The notes beneath the pieces are model-generated. The model searched no databases, was not told the DNA's origin, and saw only the letters and a program-made list of their open reading frames with translations. A stretch of DNA of 64,000 nt from Mangifera indica (Eukaryota > Streptophyta > Magnoliopsida > Sapindales > Anacardiaceae). The stretch spans positions 11,529,894-11,593,893 of the forward strand of contig NC_058145.1 in NCBI RefSeq assembly GCF_011075055.1. Reading direction: 5' to 3'. The translations under genes were made by a program, and so were the position numbers. Below are positions 1-11,308 of this stretch, piece by piece (positions within the stretch are counted from its first letter, which is position 1; each line of letters starts with the position of its first letter).

Positions 1-483
1 TTCAATTTATTTATAGTGGATGAACTAAGTTGTTAAAGTATCTCTTAATAATATATGATTTTTTGCAAAAATGCAGACTTTTATGAATATTTTAGAGATT
101 AATGAATAACAAATTAATAAAAATATATATACTTATAATGAGTATTAATTTGAAGACTTGTAATAATATGTTGTCAATAAATGATTGATTTTGAATCAAA
201 CATATAATAACATATAATTATATATTGACATATCGTCATTAATACCTAAATTAATAGTTATAATAACTGCACATAACATCACTCATAAATAAAGATTATT
301 ATTATTATCAATAAAATTATACGTATATATTTATATGTGTCATCACATTAATGAGTGACTTTGAATTAAAAATAAAGTAATGTCTAATTATGTAATAACA
401 CATATGAGTATGTACATATTTATATACCCAAAATATATACACATAATATTGCTCATTATTAATATTAACATTGTTTTTTTTTA
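1..483. other. AT-rich spacer with MITE-like sequence, no gene
   Basis: This stretch is very AT-rich and shows no coding sequence. From about 290 to 470 it resembles a dispersed AT-rich family also seen near 39790-39945, 41600-41760, 42170-42345 and 55430-55560. Shared features are a core like ATCATTACGTGATTA, a run like TTAATTTATAATCA, and repeated GTACATAT-type words, which suggest an old palindromic MITE. Confidence 0.4.
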
Positions 484-1213
484 GAGCAAATGATTATTTT
501 CCACGTAAGTTTTAGTATAATCTCAAAAACACATCCACGATAGTTGAAAAACTCAAATATCCATTTATGAGATAATTTTTGTTAAAATTTTAAGTTAGAA
601 AAAAGAGTAAAATCTTCATTTTATCCTTAAATCCTAAAAATCGAAAAAAAATCATAACAATTTCCTCCCTTAGTTTAGAAAACTGACATTTTTTCCCTTA
701 TAATTAAATTTTGAAAGTGACATTTTTCCCCGTTCAAATTTCCTAGCAAATTTTCAACAAACGACAATTGCTTTCACCCTCCTGATGATGGCTCTCCCTC
801 TAGTTAGATTTCGTCTAGATTCAAAGAATCCAAACAAAACCTTTCTTTTAGACGACAAAGACGTCATCCAAATGAATTATCATCATCTAGACGATGACAA
901 CTCATCGAAACCAAGGGTAGATGTCAGAGACAACAAATCCTTGGTCTGGAAGTCCATCGTCATCTAGACGACAACGATTTATCTAGATACAAAGTTTTGT
1001 CTAAATTCTTCGAATCCAAATGAAATCCAACTGGAGGGAGAGAGCTTTTGACTGAGAGAAGATGCCAGAGAGAGAGCCATTGCTAGGAGAGAGAGAGAGC
1101 GACCATCAATTTTAACATAAGTTCACCTATGAGTGAGTATTTAAGTTTTTCAACTGTTATAGATATGTTTTTGAGATTATGTTAAAACTTGAGTAAGAAA
1201 TAGTCCTTTGCCC
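484..1213. mobile_element. Mutator-like foldback element, copy E1
   Basis: A non-autonomous DNA transposon of about 730 bp. The left end (GAGCAAATGATTATTTTCCA) and the complement of the right end (GGGCAAAGGACTATTTCTTA) are imperfect terminal inverted repeats that stay alignable for about 100 bp. The 9 bases on each side, TTTTTTTTA and TTCTTGTTA, agree at 7 of 9, which would fit an old 9-bp target duplication. A 60-codon open frame at 785-967 lies inside and resembles no family I know. The Mutator superfamily is inferred from the 9-bp duplication and long terminal repeats; no transposase is present. Confidence 0.55.
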
Positions 1214-1384
1214 TTCTTGTTATTATTGTGATGCCTAATGTAATGTTGTCAGCGTGTGGAATAAAATTTATATAATTGTCAAAACATTAAATAATGTTGA
1301 AAATCAATTGTGAATCTCGAAAGACTGAAATTGATGTTAAGTATCACACATAAAACTATATGTAAGGTTTGAATAGTATTTTAC

Positions 1385-2257
1385 GAGAAAAGGACAATTT
1401 TCTATCGAAATTTTAGCTCAATTTCAAAATTTTACCTATGACAGATAAAAAATCCAAATACCTACCCATGAACCAACTGTCTTCTAAATTTTCAGTTAGA
1501 CACAGGGGTAAAATAATCATTTTACCTATAAACTTTAAAACCTTGAAATTTTTATTTTTTCCGCCTCCAGGTTTTAAAAACTAACACTTTAACCAATCCT
1601 CAAAGTTTGAAAAGTTTAAATTTCACGCCTAGGGTTTGCTTTCTTCTTTAGCTACCATCATTCTGATTGACGGCCGGTGCTTTCCACCAATCTTCCATCT
1701 TCGACTAAAAGGATGACAAAAAATAATTATTCGTCGTCTAGATCTGAAAGAAGAGACAAAGGACGACGTTTTGTCGTCCTTGGTCATGTCATCCAAATGC
1801 AAAGACGAAGCATCGTCCTTCATTGTCTGGGTGATACAACGAAGGATGACGCTTCGTCATCACTTCTAGATTAGATCTGAATGACACTTTATCATCCAGA
1901 TTTGGGTAACGAAGGGTCGTCCTTCATCATCTTTTGTAGTAGGAGATGGAAAATCAATGAAAAGCGTCGGCCATCGGTTAGAATGATGGTGGTCAAAGAA
2001 GGAAGCAAACCCTAAAGGTGAAATCTAAACTTTTTAAACTTTGAGGATGGGTTGAAGTGTTAGTTTTTAAAACTTAGAGGGGAAATAATAAAAATTTCAA
2101 AGTTTTAAAATTTATAGATAAAATGATGATTTTACCCTTGTCTTTAACTAAAAATTTGGATAGCAGTTAGTTCATAAGTGGTTTTTGGACTTTTCATCTG
2201 TCGTGGATAAGATTTTGAGATTGGACTAAAGTTTGGGTGGGAAATAGTCCTTTTCCC
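1385..2257. mobile_element. Mutator-like foldback element, copy E2
   Basis: An element of about 870 bp of the same family as the one at 484-1213, and closest to the one at 54163-55130. It begins GAGAAAAGGACAATTTTC and ends with the complement of GGGAAAAGGACTATTTCCCA; the inverted arms run about 150 bp. The centre is rich in GACGA/TCGTC words and contains a clear hairpin (arms 1759-1767 and 1773-1781). Open frames on both strands here are by-products of that repeated composition. Flanking bases (GTATTTTAC, TATTTTTAA) do not form a convincing target duplication. Confidence 0.55.
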
Positions 2258-3616
2258 TATTTTTAATTAAGAGGAAGAAGAAGAGGCAACTCCCCTGAGC
2301 ACGGTTGTGCAGGTCACATGTTTGCATGTGGGTCTTCCAATTGCTGTTATTCTCAACTCCACATGATTAAGCAATAACTCAAAGGACTCCCTATTTTGTT
2401 CTAGAAAAGATGCCTTGGATTTGTATTTGTATTTGCATTTCTGTTCCTTCCTTCAAATCACAACACACCATGTGACCTGATTTTCATTTTTGACTAATCT
2501 ACAACCTTATTTTTGACCAACCAAATCTGTGGTTCCTCTTACTTCCTTCATTTCATTTCCCAATTTCTTCTCCTTCCTTGGGTGCTCATTAAACCCACAT
2601 GTTCTAGTACGTGGCTCACTTGCTATAATTTTATTTAAAATTCTGATTCTTTATTTATCATATTCTCTTCATCACTTTCCTATATTCTCTTTACAAGGAT
2701 GCTTCATGTGCCTATGAGCCACTCATATTTATTTTCTGAGCAAGTCTTTTTTACCCAAACGGATATTTTTAATGGGTATTTTATGTGAATTGATTCGGAT
2801 TTATGAGAATTTTGACCATTCAAACCACTTGCTAAAAAATCATATTCAATTTCTTCTCACCAGATTCATCAAAATATAAACCCTGCAATTCCAACGTCTT
2901 GCTAAGTGAAGTTCAGTTCAGTTCTCGTAAATTGTAGCCCCATGCCTCCTTAGTTACGAAGCTATTTACCTGTCTATTCATATTATTAAACTCTGGACGG
3001 GTTGTACTTACTTACTAATAGTTTACATTTGTTCATCTAAATGCTTTACAGTCCCATTATGACTAAAAAAAATTGTATATGGGATAACCAAATCGAGGAA
3101 GAAGAATCCAAAGCAAGACATATTCCATTCCAACAATGCTATCAAAGTTACATCAATCCATGGGCATGCTTTGAAGAAGATATGCATATAGATCCATAAG
3201 CATATTGTATAAATGATTGATTTTGGGGTTGGTGTGAATATGAGAAGAATATGCATGTTCTTCGATGTGGGTTTCACTTGGTTTCACCTTAAAAGTGAAA
3301 AACATATGAATTATTGTACCACAATACAGTACAAATGGCCATGATCCTCATCACTATAGAACCAAGCTAAACAACTGTCTTATCATCTCTCTCTCTCTCT
3401 CCCTGAAAATTACAGACTGTATAATGGGCACCGTACGAACGACAATGTCCCCAAAATATATGGTGGATCTCAAAGAGCACAGCAAGAAATCTGTCTATGG
3501 TAAGAATCTGAAAACCAGCTAATCACGTATTGGCATGCCATCTTTAACATTACTTGGGTAATTTTTTGATATAAGATTTACCCTATTTCTATTACACCTT
3601 CTCTCTTCACTCACTG
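2258..3616. other. Intergenic spacer, no gene seen
   Basis: Open frames here are short and lack any recognisable motif. A CT-rich run lies near 3383-3402. The last few hundred bases are presumably the promoter of the small gene at 3722. Confidence 0.4.
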
Positions 3617-3625
3617 TATATATAA
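3617..3625 (+). promoter_or_regulatory. Probable TATA box of the DVL/RTFL gene
   Basis: TATATATAA lies 97 bases upstream of the ATG at 3722, followed by a pyrimidine-rich stretch (3661-3700) typical of a plant 5' leader. The position fits transcription starting near 3650. Assignment is by sequence and spacing only. Confidence 0.45.
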
Positions 3626-3721
3626 TTACAATATCAAGCCCCACTGAAGCCAGGCTGATTCCTCTCCATCACATCTCTTTCTTCTCTTTTCTCTCTATAG
3701 GAGTTGATCATTGTTATTTAC

Positions 3722-4015
3722 ATGGAGGAGAAGTGGAAACTTTCGAAGAAAGATTGTTCAACTAGTCATGCATCCACTTCCAAGTCTTCTTCATTCACAA
3801 GAAGTTTTTCAACAAGGAGTACTTCTTCTAAGTCTCCACTCTTGCAGAAGAGTTCTTCATCTAAACATGCTCTTCCTCGCAGTTTTTCACACAAGGGTTC
3901 TTCATCTTTTTCGCAAAAGTGTACAAGTTTGGCCAAGGAAAAGAAGGCAAGGTTTTATATCATGAGGCGCTGTGTTGCCATGCTCGTTTGCTGGCATAAA
4001 CATGGTGATTCTTGA
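3722..4015 (+). CDS. DVL/ROTUNDIFOLIA4-like small polypeptide
   Basis: This intronless gene encodes 97 aa of the plant-specific DVL/RTFL family. Family members are small, plasma-membrane-associated proteins that alter cell proliferation and organ shape when overexpressed. The diagnostic RTF domain is at the C terminus, with the hallmark stretch ARFYIMRRCVAMLVCWHKHG just before the stop. The N-terminal two thirds is Ser/Thr/Lys-rich with repeated SSS and SF(S/T) words, as in the longer family members; ROT4 itself is much shorter. The start was chosen as the first ATG in frame, because the frame only extends 18 bases further upstream through a TTG. A TATA box and CT-rich leader precede it. The family assignment is firm; the member number is not. 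Confidence 0.9.
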   Translation: MEEKWKLSKKDCSTSHASTSKSSSFTRSFSTRSTSSKSPLLQKSSSSKHALPRSFSHKGSSSFSQKCTSLAKEKKARFYIMRRCVAMLVCWHKHGDS

Positions 4016-7000
4016 GAGACCAAGAGAGATCAACTCTGCAGCCCGCCTCTTTTTTTGTTTTCTAGATTCAGATGTAATTACAATTGAGAAGAGCTACCAA
4101 CTTTTACACAATGTAATATTAAATCAATCCAACTCTGAAAGTACAAACAGTGATTCACTGATCTTGATTCTGCTACTTTTTCTTCACTATTTTAGATCTC
4201 AACAATATCAGCAGAAGCTAGCTTTTGAGCTGTTTGTTCCATTTCAGAAAGAGAGATTCCTTTCAGCTGTTAAACGGGAAATATGTATAATAATTAAGAA
4301 TAAGACATTATTCTTGATTGGATTGTACCTGCATTGGGAATGAAAGTCACCTTTTCTCATCAATTTCCCAACACTGAATTATGCTGAGTCAATCCCACCA
4401 TAGATTTCACTTTCTTCGTCCATCAGTTTTATTATACCTCTGTAAATAGCTGAACACTGCCATTGGCGAACTAAGGAGAAAGTCAGAGTAGAATAGCTTC
4501 CTACCTAATTTCCATTTTGTACCAGGTTTCTTAATCAAATCATTAAAAGACAATTGAAGTCTTACTAGTTTTGGTAGGTAAACTTACATATACAAACTGA
4601 CGAATCAATGATAGTGTCTGTGGTCATTAATTAACCTTTATTAAACTTAATTTATGACTTAATCAGTATGATTATCAAGACAGACAGATTTGTGGCATTT
4701 GGCCAAGGTAATGGATAGATACCTTTTTGATTTTTCGCCATTCATTATGCCATTGAGATTGGCAACCATGCCGATAGCCATTCTTTCGCAGAGCCGTGCA
4801 CGGCCAAAAAAAGCAAATCAACAACGACAGATGCATATATATAGCCACCATTAAAGCTGTGGCTTTGCATGCCATACATGCCACCTACAACGCTTGGCTT
4901 GCACGAAAACACAAGGCTGCAACTGGACCACCTGAATCATATCGAGGAAAATTATTCTGAATCACTATCAGGCGGTCCAATGTAGAGGATAAACATTATT
5001 TGTATTAACTTATAAAGTCTACACTAACTGGTTTAGGAATCGAACCAAACCAATAAAGAATGTATGGTAATAATTAAACCAAATCAAACCATTTTGTGTT
5101 TCAACTAACCCAAATTTGAAAATTAAGATTTGGTCTAATTTGGTTTATGGTTTGGGTTATAAAAATGTTTTACAAAAATAAACTAAGTTAGCATTCATGT
5201 GTACCATGTTTTTGTCACAGGCCACCATGGAGGAGCCCCATTGGATACTGAACTTTTGTCTTTAGATTCTTTATGTTATCTATCACCTTATCCTCATAGG
5301 ATCTTTGATAGTATGGAGTTATTTTTAGTTAAAAATCTTGCGTAACCTGAACTGTTTTGCTTTACTGACTTGAGTTTGGAGTTCTTATGCTGGGTTAATG
5401 CTCCATGGCTGTTGAGCGATCAGACTTTGCCTTGATCATTTGTGCAGGAGCTGCACCGACAAAGCTTACTTTTAATCGTAATTTAAGTGAGCAACTAGTC
5501 ACACCAACACCGTACAACGATTAGACACATTGCTTACACGTAAATCCTTACATATGATTTTCACTCGTTGGTCAAGCTAGAGTGTGGGCAAAAGCCCTTC
5601 CATCCAAAAGCAGTGGAAATAACATGTCTTCAAAATTTTCATAATCTCTACAATTTGACATTCTCATCTACTATTATCACAAGATCATACTCCATTTATG
5701 TCCCTTACCATCATAAGGTAACAATATTTTCTCTTACTATTATAGGATAATGCAATCAATAAAAGTTATTAGATGTATAGATTTAATATACCAAGATTTA
5801 GCTATGTTTAAAATATATAATTGTACAATTATTCATTTTCTTTTTATCTTATAAATACAAAATTGTACAAAGGCAAAAAAATGTCACTTTTTTTCTGTAC
5901 TATCTCATTGTCGAATTCTGGTTAAGTAGTAACATAATAATAGATGTAAGTTTTTGAATAGCAAACCAAACCACTTTAAAAAGAATATATATGTTTATTA
6001 ATATTTACTTGTGTAAGATTACACTCTTAGTATTGCGTACTTCTCGTTAATGAATTTTGCATCATCAACAATTTGACAATACAAAAAAGGACTTTGAAAA
6101 GCTCTCTTGAACTTTCTAGCAAAAGCATTCTTTTTTCACTAATCTCCGACAAAACATTCTTTCCATGGCTCCTTGTGGAAGATGGTCTAAGGAAGACAAA
6201 ACTGGTCAAGCTATTGAAGACATTTAAAGTGTTTCTTCCACATAACTACTTCAACTTGTTGAAAACTAGTTTGCTCTAACACTTAGAGTACAACCAATAA
6301 TACATAACACAAGAACAACTGAACAATGTCATTGAGAGTCTAACCTATGTTATTAACATTCTTATCTAACAAATGGAAAATTACTCTAACAAAACTATTT
6401 TGGAAACTCGACCCCATCCAATATCACTAGCTGCTACAAGGTCAACAACTCCTCATGCTATCTCTATTGGTCTTTGCCAACAATGACACAATGCAACTTG
6501 ATTGAACTATTAAGGACTTTAGTCCTCTTTAAATGGTTAGTCGATTATCTCTCATTTTCGCTAACAGGGAAAACAATAAGATGCTCCCATATAAAAGACC
6601 AGTAATCCTTTCTAATGTGCATCATCTCATGAATTTATTATTTTCACTTAAGATATTAATAGATCACATGAAAATACCATCTCTTAGTATGTAGATAATA
6701 ATTCATATAAAAAAAATATTATTTGTTTAATACTATCACACAATGACCTAAAGACTTATCTAATTTGAGGATAAGATTGATAATGTGAAAATATCATCTC
6801 TCAGTGTGTAGTAGACAACTCTCATTAAAGAGGTACTATTTAGCCACTGCCATCACAAAATGACACAAGAATTAATTTTGACAAGCTAGGCAACCCTAGT
6901 TTTTGAACTTGAAGGACGAATTTGAGTATGATGCTCAAATCACTAGACCTCTATTCGATGACAACCCAGTCCGGTTCAACCTGATATAAGTTCTGCTTTA

Positions 7001-7258
7001 AATAACTCACATACAACTTTGACTTATTTATAGCCTGCATATATCTAGGTAGTTATTGGCAAATAATCAAGTGACAGTTGTCCAATGGGCCTGGTAGTTA
7101 ATTTGAGGCGTAAGCCTAAAAGACAGGTCAGTCACGTCGGGTCCGTAAAGCCTGATTAGTTTGTGCCTCGGGATCAGCGTTAAACCATTCACCCGCACAT
7201 TTTATTAAATATTACACCATAAAATTCAGCAGTAGAGATAGCAGAGAGCAATTGAAAC
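4016..7258. other. Intergenic spacer, no supportable gene
   Basis: About 3.2 kb. The first 150-200 bases are probably the 3' UTR of the DVL/RTFL gene. The rest is AT-rich. A plus-strand stretch at about 4860-4970 reads open and ends in a stop, and 5220-5460 has fragments of protein-like composition, but I recognise no family in either. They may be transposon relics. Confidence 0.35.
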
Positions 7259-7507
7259 TTAGGTGCTATTACCAAGCATGATGGTGACTTCTTCGTCTGG
7301 TTTAGGAAATGGGCAAAAGAAGCATTGTGCCTTGGACGGATGATATTGACAGGGGTCCAATGAGCCACGAGAAATGTGCATGCCAGAAGAGTGCTCCTCT
7401 TTACCCAACAATGCTGAAGTTGTATAAGTAGCTGCGGCCAGTATGATGAATGGGTTGTCGAATTCCATGCCTGTCACATGTTCCATCGCCATTAATTGGT
7501 CATTCAC
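7259..7507 (-). CDS. Unidentified 82-codon open frame
   Basis: The frame has fairly balanced composition and a Cys-containing segment (CQYHPSKAQCFFCPFPKP) but matches no family I know. It lies just downstream, on the same strand, of the SDIR1-like relic, separated from it by the 7596-8986 transposon. It could be one exon of a decayed gene or chance. There is no evidence of expression. Confidence 0.15.
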   Translation of the reverse strand: MNDQLMAMEHVTGMEFDNPFIILAAATYTTSALLGKEEHSSGMHISRGSLDPCQYHPSKAQCFFCPFPKPDEEVTIMLGNST

Positions 7508-7586
7508 CTAGATCTGTTAAAGATTAAAATAAATGCAATGGAACTGCAAAATATACCCTACTACTTCTCATAATATATTATCAGCA

Positions 7587-8995
7587 TAACCACCATTAAG
7601 GGTAGATTCGAATCGAATCAAGTCAAACTCGAACACAGATAAACTCTGTATCAGCTCAATAACTGTTTATTCTAGCTCGAGCCACGGCTCAAACTCGTCG
7701 AACGTAATGAAATACAACTCGTTTTCGAGCTCGCTGGCTTGTGAGCTATTCGCGAGCCTTTAATGAGCCTGGATCGCAATACATACCGAGCCAAACTACT
7801 CACGAGCCTATAACGAGCTGAAAATCGAATATGTTTCAAAATCTGAGATATCGAGCTAGGCTCGCTTATTCTTAACGAGCCGAGCCATCGAGCGAGCTAT
7901 CGAGCGAGTTGTCGAACTGAGCCTAACGAGCTTGTTCACAAGATCACCGTTTCAATTTCAAAATGTTATTTTCGTTTAAACATTGTTTAATACATTTTCA
8001 TTGTTTGTAAATCAATCTATTTATATATTTTAAATATTTTCAAGAATAAACACAAAACTAATTCAGCAGATAATCAATCCCTGCAACTTCCATTCTTGTT
8101 TGTTAGTTGTGTACAACGAGGGTTTTTCTGGTTTTCATAATAATTTTTCATTTTTTGGGTACTAACTTAATTGACTTGACTTCTTTTATCCCATTTTAAT
8201 CTGTATACATTAATTTTAACTGAAATTTTTTCTTTAAATAAATTAAAATAATTTTTTAATTGGATAAATAATTTTACCTTAATTTTTATTTATTATACAA
8301 ATAAATAATTTATTAATTGGATAAACAATATCTTTCAGTATTCTTGATTGTGTTTTTCCTACTTTCATTTTGCAACAATTTTCCTATTATTTTTAAGCAA
8401 GTTTGGAATAGGCCTGTGACACGTTGCAAAGAGAAGAAAATCTTCCTTGGTCAATTGAATAATAAAAAAAACTATAGAAATGCTTAACCCACCGCAAACT
8501 GTTTTCTAGCTTGCATTTCATATAATAGTAAAACAAAAGTGGTTGTATATTTGGTGACTCGCATCGCTTGATTGAATTTGAAGCAAAGTCGCATGTTGCC
8601 GGTACCGATAAAAGAGACAATTGGCAACATTCCAAGCATATGTCTCAAGAAGACAATAAGATCAAAGATCCCAAGTGTCTCGCGAGCCTTATGTCCAAGC
8701 ATATGTCTTGCGAGCCTTCACAAGCTGTAGCTCGCGAGCCTTCACGAGCTGCAGCTTGCGCCTAGTCGAGCTTCTGGCTTGCTAGCCTTGACGAGCTGCT
8801 GGATCACGAGCCGAATTGAGCACTGGCTCGCGAGCTTATGCGAGCTGCTCGGCTTACAGTTGTATTCGGGCTCGAGATCAGTTTCTCTGAATGCTTAGGC
8901 TCGGGCTCGTTAATACCTAGCTCGTTTCGGATCGATCGAGCCGAGCTCAATTTTAAGCTCGAATTAGCTCGACTCGAATCCAGTCCTAACCACCA
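7587..8995. mobile_element. Mutator-like non-autonomous element with 9-bp target duplication
   Basis: The element body is 7596-8986 (1391 bp), flanked by a perfect 9-bp direct repeat TAACCACCA at 7587-7595 and 8987-8995. Its ends are inverted copies of each other: GGGTAGATTCGAATCGA near the left end against GGACTGGATTCGAGTCGA for the complement of the right end. The outer 300 bp on each side are packed with GAGCTCG/CGAGCC words; the middle (about 7950-8560) is AT-rich. The interior codes for nothing recognisable. The 9-bp duplication and long degenerate terminal repeats suggest Mutator-like. A 546-bp relative lies at 35200-35745. Confidence 0.7.
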
Positions 8996-9446
8996 CAAAG
9001 AACCCAAATCTTAAATGCCAAACTGAGTATTCTACAGTACATCAAAGGATCTAAGTTGGAGTCAAAGATCTGTAAAAATTCTCAAATACCTCATCTGAGT
9101 TTCCCGTCAGTAATTATTTGTGGGTAAGAGTGTTGGTATTTCAATGATTAAAATTTGGTGGATGGTATGCCGTTCCAAATGGCTGTAGTGCCCTGGTGAC
9201 TGGCGGAATATTGTGGCATGGTAGTGGCAACCAATGAAATGTGCTGGTTTAAAGCAAAATCCAAGCATGATCTAGGCTTGCAAAACCAGATCATGCGAGT
9301 GGCAATAATTTAAGCGATGGCACAGTAACAAACTAATAGACAGACTTTAAGCATCATTACGAGAAAAGCTTTGACAAAGTACGAAGGTAAAGAAATGTCG
9401 AATTAAAACCATGTTAACCAATAGCAACAATGGATAGAGAACGAAC

Positions 9447-10559
9447 CTAATGCAAACATGGTAGGCTAAGGACAAGCTCGCCCCTGCTGAATTGCTCCAA
9501 GCAAATAATGCATGTCACATCTTCTGAAGCCTTCATGGACCCATCTGTTTTTCAAGATTCTTGCTTTGAACAGCTTGCAAAATAATTAAAAACCAAGCAG
9601 GGGTAGAGGAAGATGACGGATGTTGTATTGATGAGCCAGCACTGAGACAACCAAATCAAGTCAAACTCAGTTCCATGATTCCAAGGAATAGAAATGAATT
9701 CCTGCATGATCTTTCACCAGAACTAATTAAAAAATAATATTTCAAGATTAAATTTTTAATTTAGATGATGTAGTAATTATGGGATCGATGTGAGATTGGT
9801 TCAACCCCAATAAAACAATCAATAGTTCTCTCAGAGCATCATATTCTGCAACTGGATTTCATAGTGTTAATCTTCAAAGTATATACAAATAACTACTAAC
9901 ATATAAAAACTAGAGCTACAATAGAAATTATTTTTGATATCTGCAATGGTTAAAGACCCAGTTCTGTTCACGCTGAAGCGAGCTCCAGGGCGGGTAGTCT
10001 TGTTAATGGTACTACTAATGGCATTTTGCACATCAGCTCTGAACACTTGAACCCAGGGCCAAGGGCTTGAACTAATCAGCCCAAGACTTGTGGCACCACC
10101 CTAGACAATGTCTCCTGGATATTTGCAAGGGAAACTTAAACATTCAAGGATTGAGCACACCTTATAAAACCATAAAGCTTAGCTAAGAATCAACCTAATT
10201 CATCAGATCAAGAAGTGCAAGCTGAAGCCTTAGCCCCTGTAATCGTCCTCTGGTTGCAAAAGGAATTAATGGTGGCATGTGGAGTCGCAATTCAGTACGA
10301 CCAGGCAACCCACTGGCTGCCGCGGAATGAGCCCTAGCCTGGGTCTGAAGTTGTTGACAAGCGGCATTCATCCTCAGGCTTGTGGCCGTCAAAAATACGC
10401 CAACATCTGGCCAGAGCTGCATGAATTGACATATAGTGATACCTCCATAATTGATATGTACTTCAGAATCTTTCCTGTGTCCACATTGATGATCATCGCA
10501 CATACCGGAGGGTTTGGTGACATCTGGTAATGAGTTTAAAATCATGAATAGCAAAAGAA
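9447..10559 (-). pseudogene. Decayed SDIR1-like RING-H2 E3 ubiquitin ligase gene
   Basis: Three exon remnants align in order with SDIR1, a membrane-anchored RING E3 ligase of abscisic acid and stress signalling. The first (10506-10559) reads VLLLFMILNS and ends at a donor-like site; it has a 1-base insertion where family members read SHQMSP. The second (10207-10416) reads from GVFLTATSLRMNAACQQLQ through TRGRLQGLRLQLALLD, then hits a stop. The third (9447-9544) holds half of the RING: CIICLEQF, then LPCLH. The expected Gln codon after it is TAG, next to an intact GT donor. The exon carrying the second half of the RING was not found, nor the N-terminal exon. Introns are retained, so this is not a processed copy. 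Confidence 0.75.
9977..10206. other. Former intron or spacer of the SDIR1-like relic
   Basis: No continuation of the SDIR1 reading frame (the acidic middle region before the RING) could be found between the second and third exon remnants. Nothing else is recognisable here. Confidence 0.25.
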
Positions 10560-11147
10560 CTGCCCAATCACCAGGTAATTTGAGGTTTAGAATGCGCGCT
10601 GATCACATGTAAAGCAACAGAATCAAGCATATAGAAGAGAAATAAAAAATTACAGTCGGCCTCGGGCTTAATGTATCAGGTAGTATGGTAGCAAACTTAG
10701 AATATATCACCCCTTTTAAGTGTCTTCAGAATCTCAAATCCTGCAAAGTTCCAAATGGATTTGAGCCATGGCAGAAGAAGCAATCATATTCTACCAATTG
10801 TTAAAGACTCCAGCTTGATGAATCAGTGATTACTTAACATAATAAGCCTCTAAGCCCTTGTAAAATAACATACAAAATTAACAACCACAGAAAAACAAAT
10901 TCACAATATAGCATGTGCACTTATAAAAAAGTGTAATAAGACAACATCAATAGATTCAACCAGAACCGAAATTGGAAATGAAGATATCTACTGCTGGGTG
11001 AAGCCTGTACAAACGTGGATGAATTTTCATTCAAAAATAATGACCTGGGCTTGAGAATTTTGTGACCAATTAAGCCATACTATTCATCTCTGCATTGGGC
11101 TATTACTTGAATGGATGTTTTACAAGAGATTGCAAAACAGAAGTCAA

Positions 11148-11308
11148 GACAATGAACTCAGTGATACCCCTGTTGAGAGAATTGGTGGCTTCATTAGTGC
11201 TCTTTTTGAGCTGTTTGTGACTGGCTGCTTTCTGAGCAAGGTCCAATACGTAATGGTGAGGTGAGAATCGACAAGTGGGTGTACCTTTGGGTTCACTGCT
11301 TCTCCAGT
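11148..11308 (-). pseudogene. SNU13/NHP2L1 (15.5K protein) 5' gene fragment
   Basis: A minus-strand fragment matches the first half of SNU13, the L7Ae-type RNA-binding protein of U4 snRNP and box C/D snoRNPs. After an AG acceptor at 11309-11310 it reads TGEAVNPK, then DSHLTIT in one frame. A 1-base deletion then shifts it into the frame reading LDLAQKAASHKQLKK and NEATNSLNRGITEFIV. Homology stops abruptly there. The remaining half of the protein was not found. The preserved acceptor right after the expected first codon argues for a genomic rather than an mRNA-derived copy. It lies about 0.6 kb upstream of the SDIR1-like relic, in the same orientation. Confidence 0.75.

Noticed and set aside
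1629..1874. Overlapping open frames rich in D, K, S and R on both strands
   Set aside because: They sit in the GACGA-rich core of the foldback element E2 and have no family match.
7520..7543. Possible second RING half-exon of the SDIR1-like relic
   Set aside because: An AG followed by TTCCATTGCATT resembles the family's FH..C start, but it runs into a stop within eight codons and lacks the PWL and CPVC motifs.
10010..10110. Possible tRNA or SINE-like segment
   Set aside because: Words similar to an internal promoter box were seen (GTTCAAG), but no cloverleaf could be drawn.
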